A stretch of DNA of 64,000 bases from Dipteris shenzhenensis (taxonomy: Eukaryota > Polypodiophyta > Polypodiopsida > Gleicheniales): assembly GCA_047967505.1 (NCBI GenBank), contig CM106541.1, one strand, 5' to 3'. Shown here piece by piece: positions 56,487-64,000 of this stretch. Each line of letters opens with the position of its first letter. Position 1 is the stretch's first letter. Both the position numbers and the translations under genes were made by a program. Below the pieces are notes generated by a model. That model made no database searches. It was not told the DNA's origin and was given only the letters and a program-made list of their open reading frames with translations.

Positions 56487-57325
56487 GGAAATCTGATGGC
56501 AACATAGATCGATACAAAGCCCGTCTTGTTGCAAAAGGGTATGCCCAACAACAAGGCATTGACTTTGAGGAGACATTTGCTTCCACATCCAAGATTACTA
56601 CCATTAGATGTGTCATTGCCACTGCAGCCCATCATCATTGGCAAGTGCACCAACTTTACATCAAAACTGCTTTTCTTCATGGGGATCTGCAGGAAGAAGT
56701 CTATGTCACACAACCTCCTGGCTTTGAGGTTGTTAATTCTGAAAATAAGGTATGCCGGCTTAGAAAAGCCCTTTATGGTTTGAAGCAGGCACCCAGGGTA
56801 TGGTATGCCAAAATTCATGCACACTTACTATCCCTTGGTTTTCAGAATAGTCCCACAGAACCCACTCTTTATGTCCGTGGGAGTGGATCTAATTTTTTAG
56901 TGCTGATTTTATGTGTGGATGATATGCTCATTATGGGCCCAGATACTCAGCAAATTGCAGCTTTCAAGGCTGATTTGCAGCAGATTTTTGACATGTCAGA
57001 CATGGGAAGGCTCCATTATTATTTGGGCATTCAGTTTGCTCATGTTGAGGGGGGTATCATGATGTCTCAGTCCAAGTATATTGGACAGCTCCTTGATCGT
57101 TTTCAGTTTGAGGGTTGCAAGCCAATCTCTACTCCAGTGGACAAGCCAATCTCTACTCCAATGGACCCTGGCTTCAAATTCTCAGCTCATGATGGGAGCC
57201 CACCATGCGATATCACTCTTTATCAGCAGGCTGTTGGATGCCTTATTTATTTATGTCACACCAGACCTGACTTACAGTATGTAGTATCTCAGCTCAGCAG
57301 ATTCATGCACATGCCCAGTTCATAG
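56487..57325 (+). pseudogene. Copia RT fragment
   Basis: The frame starts with NIDRYKARLVAKGYAQQQG and FEETFASTSKITTIRCVIA. It continues in the next frame from 56645 with LYIKTAFLHGDLQEEVYV, ALYGLKQAPRVWYAKIHAHL and FDMSDMGRLHYYLGIQFA. The active-site box reads CVDD instead of YVDD (codon 56912-56914). A 24-bp in-frame duplication encodes KPISTPVD/KPISTPMD at about 57119-57166. It is the polymerase of a dead Copia copy. Confidence 0.9.
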
Positions 57326-57412
57326 CATTGACACGCAGTGAAGAGAGTCTTCAGATATCTCAGAGGCACTCAGGATTTAGCCCTCTTCTATGGTGATTAG
57401 GGTTGACTTACC

Positions 57413-57862
57413 ATGCATGCTTACACGGATAGTGACTGGGCAAGTTGTTCCGACACCAGAGTGTCACATACTGGCAATTGTTTTTTGCTTGGCAATTCAT
57501 GTATCTCTTGGCTCAACAAGAAGCAACCAACCGTTGCCACGTCTAGCTGTGAGGCTGAGTACAGGGCAGCTTTCACCACTACGGTAGAGTGTGTTTGGCT
57601 TTGACAATTACTTACAGATCTTGGTATTCGCTAGACATCCTCCACTGTTGTCTACACTGACAGTCAGAGTGCTTTGGCCATTGCGCATAACCCAGTGTTT
57701 CATGCGCGTACCAAGGATATTGAAGTTCACTATCATTATGTTCGAGAGCGGTTGTCAACAGGAGACATAGTGTTGTCCTATCTTCCCACAGAGGACAACA
57801 TAGCAAATATGTTTACAAAGGCACTTCCTCGTCCACTTGGTTCCCTTTGTTACATGATCTGA
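57413..57862 (+). pseudogene. Copia RNase H fragment
   Basis: AYTDSDWASCSDTRVSHTG, TVATSSCEAEYRAAFTTTV, then after a TGA (57601) TVVYTDSQSALAIAHNP and MFTKALPRPLG. The acidic residues of the RNase H site (TDSDWA, EAEY, TDSQSA) are present. A frame break separates it from RT. Confidence 0.88.
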
Positions 57863-57985
57863 CATCCCTTGTAGATTCATAGGTGGCTATATCCTTTTGG
57901 ATGAACATGTGCCACCATGACCAGAAAATACCATGTATTTTGAGACGTTTCGAGAGTACTTCAGCCCATCCCATGGAGGGGGGTT

Positions 57986-58252
57986 TGTAGGCCATCCTTT
58001 GGTGGTTCTAGTGATGCCCTATAGGCCATGGTATGTGCTTTGTAGGCATAAATAAAGACACTTATAGTGTTAGTGTCTTTTAGGCCAGATAGGACACTTA
58101 GTCCTATGTGACACCTAGGACACTTAGTCCTAGGTCTAGGTACTTGTACCTTGTACTCCTTTGTTTTTGATTATCTAATCCAAGTTTAATGTTACGGCTA
58201 AGGCTTGTGCTACGTTTTGCTATCTGTACTCTCTCTCTCAAGCAATCCTACA
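57986..58252 (+). repeat. 3' LTR of the truncated Copia element
   Basis: 267 bp from TGTAGGCC to AATCCTACA, preceded by the polypurine tract ATGGAGGGGGG at about 57973-57983. It contains a tandem (C/T)(A/C)GGACACTTAGTCCTA(T/G)G repeat at about 58090-58135. Confidence 0.85.
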
Positions 58253-58441
58253 TTCCTGACCGAGATCAGACTTACTTGACCGAAGTCAAGTATCTGTGAC
58301 CGTAATCAATTCTTTGACCAATAGAAAAACTATTTTGCCCATAATCAACCCAGATGGAAAAACTCTTTAATTATGATCAAATAAATGGTCAACTGTACTT
58401 TGACTTAAGATATTTACATTGTGGTGACATCCCCTCGGCTT

Positions 58442-59490
58442 CTATTCAATTGACCTCAACTGAAAAGCTTCATTGTGAACATCCAAAAGTTGTCGATGAT
58501 CGGACAAAATGTCTTCATCCATCCACTTAGCATCCAATGCTGTATAATTCTTAAATTTTACAAGGTACCTATAAAATTCTTTGTCCTCAGGGCCTTTTTG
58601 CGAAGCCTAGTTTTCTCAAACTTTGAAAGTACCCAATCCCCTTTCTTGAGATCTAACTATCTCCTATGCTTATCTGCAACTCTTTTATGCTTCTCTTGAG
58701 ACCTTTCAATTGCTGTCCAAACTTGGCTGTAAGCTGTCTGGAGGTCTCTCACAAACCGATCAGCTGCAAATATTTCGTCCTTGGTCCTCAGGTTAGGTGG
58801 CAGAACCACCTTCCCATAGATGACCTCAAAGGGGGCTTTCCCTGTAGAGCTGTGTACTGTATTATTGTAAGCAAACTCTAATGGTAGGTACTTTTCCCAG
58901 TCTAAACCTTGGTCACCCACGTAGCATTTCAGCATATCCAAGGCTGTAGAATTTGCTACTTCACTTTGACCATCTGTCTGGGGATGAAAAGAAGAAGAAA
59001 AATTCAAATTCATCCCCATGTTATCAAATAAAGCTCTCCAGAATAGACTGGTCATTCTGGGATCTCGATCACTGACAATGGACTTAGGCATACCATGATG
59101 CTTAAAGATATGTGCCATGAAAAGCTTATCCATATGATCTGCCTTTATGGTTTTACGAACCGGAATGAAATGAGCTTGCTTGCTGAATCTATCAATGATA
59201 GTCCAAATCCCATCATTCCCTAACTTTGATCTTGGCAAATCAAAAATGTAGTCCATTGTAATACTTTCCCACGGTGCCTGAGGCACGGGAAGAGACATAA
59301 GTAGGCCAGGTCCCTTCCGTCTATCATACTTCACTTTCTGACACGTAAGGCATTCAGTAACAAACTGATGTATATCTTTCCGCATCCCTGGCCAAAAGAA
59401 ATACCTCTCTAGTGCTAGAGTTGTTGCTGTAATTCCTCTATGTCTAGCATAGGGAGGTGCATGGCATTCCTCCAAAATCTTTTTCCTCAT
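58442..59490 (-). pseudogene. Gypsy A integrase with chromodomain
   Basis: Integrase frame 59490-58657: an HHCC zinc region (HAPPYARHRG...CLTCQKVK), catalytic core Asp in ITMDYIFDLP, second Asp in IVSDRDPRMT, Glu in HPQTDGQSEVAN. All three catalytic residues are kept. After a TAG at 58657 the sequence LDLKKGDWVLSKFEK continues. After a shift near 58600 it reads FYRYLVKFKNYTALDAKWM then DEDILSDHRQLLDVH, a chromodomain, ending with TAG at 58442. Chromodomains of this family are thought to steer insertion to modified chromatin. Confidence 0.9.
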
Positions 59491-59493
59491 CTC

Positions 59494-60833
59494 CTAGGTG
59501 ATGCATAGGCAGTCATCTTTCATTAGATACCCATCTTTCAGGGAATAGTGACTGCTGGACTGCCCCTCTTGCATTTGCTGTAAAATCTCGCTAAAATCTG
59601 CTTCATTAGCATATTGCTCCCTCATGCCTTCCAGGTCTTGATGATAAGCAATAGTCACATTGTTGACCTGGGATCTTTGGGACAATGCATCTGCTACTCT
59701 GTTCCGAATTCTTGGAGTATGGACAATCTGAAGATGATACATTGACAGCATATTTGCCCATTTCATATGCTTCTCAGAAAGTTTTGTCTCAGTTAGAAAA
59801 TATCTCAGACCTTGGTGATCTGTTTTAACAATAAAGTCTGCACCCAAAAGATAATGCTTCCATGTGTTCACAGCATGAACTACAGCTAACAATTCCTTTT
59901 CATAGATTCCCAGATATCTTTCAGCATCACGCAATCTTCGGCTCTCATATGCTACTAATGTCCATACTGATGTAATGCAGCCCCAACACATTCTCCACAA
60001 GCATCGCAATCAACATCAAAAGGTTGATAAAGATCCGAGACTACAAGAATAGGCTCTGCAATCAACTTTTCCTTGAGTGTATTGAATGCTTTCTTCTGTG
60101 ATATTCCCCATGTGAAGGCTGCATTTTTCTTAGTAAGGTCATGTAGTAAAGCTGTGATATCAGCAAAATGCTTGATGAATCTCCCATAGTAGGAGCAAAG
60201 TTCCAAAAAACTACGGACTTCATGCACAGTTCTCAGCTCAGGCCATTCTTGGATGGCTCGGATCTTTGCAGGATCCATCTGTATCCCATTCTTGGATATT
60301 ATATGCCCCAGATAATGGATCTCTTCCAAAAAGAATTCACTTTTCTTGCTATTGGCAAAAAGCTGATGATTTCTAAGTTCTTGAAATACCAAATCAAGAT
60401 GTTTCCTGTGCTCTTCTTCTATCTTTGAAAAGACTAGGATATCATCAAAGAAAGTACCCTTGAAATGCCTATACTTTCGGAAGATGCGATCCATCATTCT
60501 ATTGAATGTAGCTGGAGTATTTGTCAACCCAAAAGGCATCACTAAATATTCATACAACCCAAATATAGTGCGAAAAGTTGCCTTATGCACATCTTGTGGT
60601 AGTATTCTGACTTGATGATAGCCACTCTTCAAGTCTATCCTGCTGAAAACTGTTGCTCCTCGGAGCTGGTGAAGCACATCATCTATGTGTGGTATCGGAA
60701 TGGTCATCTTATTCAATGCACGATAATCAATGCACATTCGAAAAGAACCATCTTTCTTCTGTACTAGGAGTACTGGTGAGCAAAAAGGAGACGAGCTGGG
60801 CTGAATCAACCCTTTGGACAGCAAGTCCTGCAC
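59494..60833 (-). pseudogene. Gypsy A reverse transcriptase and RNase H
   Basis: RT frame 60833-59955: SPVLLVQKKDGSFRMCIDYR, VFSRIDLKSGYHQVRI, YLVMPFGLTNTPATFNRMM, catalytic FFDDILVFSK, then the connection CSYYGRFIKHFADITALLH. RNase H continues after a frameshift at about 59960-60000 in the frame 60009-59494 (YESRRLRDAERYLGIYEKEL, FIVKTDHQGLRYFL, ADALSQRSQ). A TAG at 59494 separates it from integrase. Confidence 0.92.
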
Positions 60834-61664
60834 CTAAGCCATAATCTCCTCTCTCTGAGTCGCGCTGACTCTATAAGGTGGTCTATTTGGTGGCTCACTA
60901 CCAGGCATTAACTCTATCCGATGATCTTCTGGTCTCTCTGGGAGTAACTCCCCTGGCAAAGCATCGGAAAAGCAATCTTTAAAGTTTACACGAAACTGAA
61001 ATTTATCTTTGTCTCCATCATTCATTTCAGCATGCATATCGTCCTCTTTTTCTTTTACAAAAACCATGTACACGGAAATTGCAGACTTTATTGCTTTACA
61101 TGTAACATCAGGTACAATGGGGATAGTCTCCCCTTTATTCCTAGCAACTAAACGCTAGGTTTTTTCCCCTATGGATAAAACTCATCACCCTCTCAGGGTA
61201 TTCTATCGTTACTTCCTTTCAATGGAACTACGGTGTACCAAGTACAACATTATGTTGCTTGAGAGGAGAGATTAAGAAGTCCTCCTGATCTACATAGCTC
61301 TACACATGGACACGAAGCTTTCCAATCAAAGGAGTAACTTGCACTAGATTTCCCTGGAACATTTAATCAGCATCTAGAGCTCTGCCTAGCTCTTCAGTTT
61401 TTATCCCTAATCTCAGGGCTAAATCTTCAGATATAAAATTGTCTGTAGACCCTAGATCAAATAGAATTAATGCTTACTGATCTCTTATCTTTCCCCATGA
61501 TAGCAAAAGCTCTTTTTCCTTTGGGTCTGAGGTACTACCCAAAACATCTGGGACTGCTCCCACCATTGGCCTGGGTGGTACTTGTGGCCTTTTCTGCTCC
61601 TTGGAACCCGAAGGCTTCTCAAGGCACTGGGCAGCCATATGCCCCTCTTTCCCACTCTAAAGCA
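60834..61664 (-). pseudogene. Gypsy A protease and gag C-terminus
   Basis: From the right: a truncated zinc knuckle (GKEGHMAAQC) abutting the element B LTR at 61665, a Pro/Lys-rich linker, then protease LILFDLGSTDNFISEDLALR with active-site D-L-G-S (about 61430-61480). It has stops, including one replacing Trp after VVLGTP. The frame 61073-60834 (FKDCFSDALPGELLPERPED) leads into RT across a TAG that probably replaces a Gln codon. Confidence 0.82.
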
Positions 61665-62075
61665 TGTAAGAAATCCTAGATTTACTATATTTAGAAATGT
61701 GCTAAGGAACAGAAAGGAGACTAAAATAGCAGAGAACAAGGAATAATTGTATTGCTTGAGTGTCTGTAGTGTATCTGTAGTGTGTCATCCATACAATTGG
61801 GCCTCTCTTATATAGAGAGTGAAGAGTCACACATGAAAAGGTGTGTACTCCAAAGTGTATGTGCATGAAGAGGTGTGTACCCCTTGTGAAGGGTGTGACC
61901 CGTGATGAGGGCGTACATTACAATAGGAGTGTCTCTTCAATAGAATGTCTCTTGTGAAGGGTTGTGCCTCATAGGAAGTGTCCCGTGGAAAGGGCATACC
62001 CTTCCACAAGTGTCCATTCATCAAACCATCCATAAGTCTAGATATAGAGAAAGGAATACGTCACACATCGTGACA
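61665..62075 (-). repeat. 3' LTR of Gypsy B
   Basis: 411 bp, TGTAAGAAATCC to ATCGTGACA in plus orientation (TGTCACGATG...TTACA on the minus strand). The polypurine tract GAGTGGGAGGGGA (62076-62088, minus strand) borders it. Confidence 0.82.
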
Positions 62076-62139
62076 TCCCCTCCCACTCAAAATAAGACCC
62101 TAGTGGAGATAATGAACTGATGTAGAAAATATCACGGTA

Positions 62140-62871
62140 AATTCTGAAAATACTGATGTAAAATGTCAGGGTACTGCTGTAAGTCTTCATCAGATTGTCA
62201 AGTAGCGTCGGAGTCGTCCAGATCTCGCCAAAGAACAAGGAATTCCGTGATAAGTCGATGTCGAGTCTCTCGCTGTCGATGGTCCAAAATACGCTCAAGA
62301 ATAAGGAGAACATAATCGTCTTCGATTTTTGGGACATAATCACCTCTGCAGGAGGAACTGCTTCATCTCCTTAAATGTACGTCTTTAGCTAAGAAATATG
62401 AAATGTCGGATAAATTTTACCCCATGATGGTGGTAATTCCAATTTGTAACTTAAAGGTGAATTTTTCTTGACGATCCGGAAAGGTCCATAGTATCTTGGT
62501 CGCAACTTAGGAAACACAGACTTAACCGTCTTATAGCGATGTGGGGCTACAAATAATAGCACCATGTCACCAGTGTTAAATTCCAGGTGACGTCTATGTT
62601 TGTTGGCAGACCGTTGATACCGCTCTTGCGCTTTCCGCATATGATCCCTGACTTGGAGTAGAATGTCTTGCATTTCTTGAACCAGTTGATCAACTAGGGC
62701 CACTCGATGTTGAAGTACAAAATTCGATGGTACAATCGGAGTGTGCCCATAAGCTGCTTGAAATGGAGTCATGCTGATGACACTATGGAAAGAGTTATTA
62801 TAAGCAAACTCAAGGAGTGGTAGATACTCTTTCCAATATGCTAGGCGTGACTGAATATAATGTCGAAGCAT
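62140..62871 (-). pseudogene. Gypsy B integrase C-terminus and chromodomain
   Basis: The frame 62871-62389 gives LLEFAYNNSFHSVISMTPFQ, NTGDMVLLFVAPHRYKTVK and FPKLRPRYYGPFRIVKK. After stops at FHIS-stop-LKTYI-stop and a shift near 62335 comes a chromodomain (VLLILERILDHRQRETR, HRLITEFLVLWRDLDDSDAT, then TGA where Trp is expected, QSDEDLQQYPDIL). It is a dead copy. Confidence 0.88.
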
Positions 62872-63547
62872 TTCTTACAGAACTTTGTTGACTCTTTCAG
62901 TCTGGCCATCTGATTCTGGGTGATAGGCTGAACTGAACAATAGAGTTGTACCCAAAGATTCGAACAAGGAAATCCAAAAGTGACTGGTAAACTTAGGATC
63001 TCTGTCGGATATGATATTCCTGGGTAATCCATGGTGTCGAAAGAGGCAATGTTCGGAGCCTGTGCACTGCTTTGGCAAGCAACAAAGTGTGCCATTTTGA
63101 ACAATCGATCAACAATTACCATAATCCGAGTGTAACCTCTGGAGGATCGTGGTAGTGTTGTAATGAAATCCATGGAAATACTTTCCCACCTTTCAGTAAA
63201 GATAAGCAAGATGTAACCATTTTGATGTCGTCGCTTTTCATCTGAGGCCAGTAGTATGTTGCACTGAGTAACCTATAAGTCTTGTTGATGCCTAGATGGG
63301 CAGCATAAGGAACTACATGATGCTCTTTTAACAAAAGACGTCGAACATCCTTGTCATGTGGTACACAGACGCGATCTTGATAATACAGAAGGTCGTCCGT
63401 ATAAGAATAGGATGAGAAAATCTTCTGTTCGGAAGTCGAAGGTTGATCTTTTGAAAGAACTTGTACTGATGTGCCGAAGTCTTTATCATTGAAATACTTC
63501 CCTTTGAATGAATTCAGAACATCCACAGATAATGTAGAGATTACCAT
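62872..63547 (-). pseudogene. Gypsy B integrase N-terminus and core
   Basis: Zinc region in the frame 63547-63116: HHVVPYAAHLGINKTYRLL, YYWPQMKSDD, KMVTSCLS. Core: ISMDFITTLPRSSRGYTRIM (first Asp), then in a shifted frame IISDRDPKFTSHFW (second Asp) and HPESDGQTERVNK (Glu). Two frameshifts, near 63150-63200 and 63070, separate the pieces. Confidence 0.88.
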
Positions 63548-64000
63548 AGCTGATGCTAGAGTTAACTTGCTAAGAGCATCTGCAACTACATTGCGTAGTC
63601 CTGGAATGTACTCAATGCTCTTGTAGCAATGTCGGAAGCGTCGGTCATGACCTCAAATGGAAGGTTTGGGTCAGCAATAGCCATAACTGGTGTGGTAGTG
63701 AGTGCTTGCTTGAGTTGTTGGAAACTATACTCTATTTCGAGAAGCCACTGAAAAACTGCTATGCTTTTCAATAATTCGGACATAGGAGCTGCGATTTCAA
63801 AAAACTGATAGACCTTTGTATGGTAGAAGTTTGCCAATCCGAGAAAAGAGCGGACATCATGAACATTCTTAGGAGTAGACCAGTTTCAGATTACCTCGAC
63901 CTTCTTCGGATCCACAGAGATGCCTTGAGCTGAAATAACATGTCCCAAATATTCGAGTTGGGTCTTGAAGAACTCACTCTTCTCAATGTTGATGTAGAGA
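63548..64000 (-). pseudogene. Gypsy B RT end and deleted RNase H
   Basis: At the window edge the minus strand reads INIEKSEFFKTQLEYLGHVI and PKNVHDVRSFLGLANFYH, with a TGA before NWSTP. The connection MSELLKSIAVFQWLLEIEYS follows, then the RNase H start FEVMTDASDI. The sequence jumps from there directly to IEYIPGLRNVVADALSK, the RNase H end, so the middle of RNase H is missing. Confidence 0.88.

Larger units (their letters stand above)
56487..58252 (+). mobile_element. 5'-truncated Copia element with 3' LTR
   Basis: The element begins abruptly inside RT (about 56487), keeps RT and RNase H, then a polypurine tract and a complete 3' LTR. Gag, protease and integrase are absent. It is a different family from the full-length Copia element at 41.9-47.8 kb: its LTR is unrelated (TGTAGG...CCTACA). 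Confidence 0.88.
58442..61664 (-). mobile_element. Chromodomain Gypsy element A (chromovirus), 5' part cut by element B
   Basis: The minus strand carries gag knuckle remains, protease, RT, RNase H, integrase and a C-terminal chromodomain, the Gypsy chromovirus order. The gag end is interrupted at 61665 by the LTR of element B. The rest of gag and the 5' LTR would lie beyond the window, past element B. No 3' LTR is evident in the 190 bp left of 58442. Confidence 0.88.
61665..64000 (-). mobile_element. Chromodomain Gypsy element B, nested in A, runs off the window
   Basis: The LTR at 61665-62075 is followed (minus-strand order reversed) by a polypurine tract, chromodomain, integrase, an internally deleted RNase H and the RT end. 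The element enters gag of element A right at a zinc knuckle, with left flank AAGCA as the expected target duplication. The other LTR lies beyond 64000. Confidence 0.88.

Noticed and set aside
42136-57862. That the two Copia RT/RNase H loci are copies of one family
   Set aside because: The proteins are similar, but the LTRs (TGTTAG...CTAACA versus TGTAGG...CCTACA) and flanks are unrelated, so they are treated as separate families.

Overview
The window is nuclear DNA of a plant and is dominated by transposable elements. Supporting signs are spliced genes, plant CACTA transposases (tnp2/DUF4218/DUF4216), plant Ty1/Copia and chromodomain Ty3/Gypsy elements, a plant-specific CCCH + OST-HTH + RRM protein, and PBS sites for tRNA-iMet and tRNA-Asp. 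The degree of nesting and decay, and protein similarities judged from memory, suggest a large non-seed vascular plant genome, perhaps a fern. I cannot prove that from sequence alone.

Layout. (1) 1-10.5 kb: a CACTA element (354-10227, 3-bp target duplication AAA) sits inside the zinc-binding tail of an older LINE. It holds a broken tnp2-type transposase on the minus strand, a second broken gene on the plus strand, and a satellite of palindromic units between them. (2) 11.4-12.9 kb: a gutted Gypsy element with two degenerate LTRs. (3) 13-22 kb: a TE-poor island with one convincing host gene, a CCCH zinc finger/RRM protein in seven coding exons (17138-20127, plus strand). (4) 22.1-25.5 kb: a decayed Gypsy element with an internal inversion. 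(5) About 25.8-33.8 kb: a second CACTA-like element in mirror orientation to the first. It has a TnpA-like gene on the minus strand, a polypurine tract, a 180-bp hairpin satellite, and a decayed tnp2 gene on the plus strand. (6) 35.2 kb: a tRNA-Asp-like sequence. (7) 35.6-39.8 kb: a Gypsy derivative with gag and protease but no real RT. (8) 41853-47846: a full-length Copia element with LTRs and TSD GACAT. (9) 48930-51507: a short LTR element that carries only gag (TR-GAG type, TSD GTAAG). (10) 52508-53251: the last four exons of the signal peptidase subunit gene SPCS3/SPC22, minus strand. (11) 54.5-58.3 kb: a direct repeat pair, then a truncated Copia element with its 3' LTR. (12) 58.4-64 kb: two chromodomain Gypsy elements, one inserted in the gag zinc knuckle of the other.

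Only two loci look like host genes: a putative RNA-binding regulator and an ER signal peptidase subunit. All element ORFs that I could follow carry frameshifts or stops. Many of the stops are explained by C-to-T transitions, as expected for methylated, silenced repeats. The most original signal is the matching architecture of the two CACTA-type elements: divergent genes separated by purine/pyrimidine tracts and arrays of self-complementary units.
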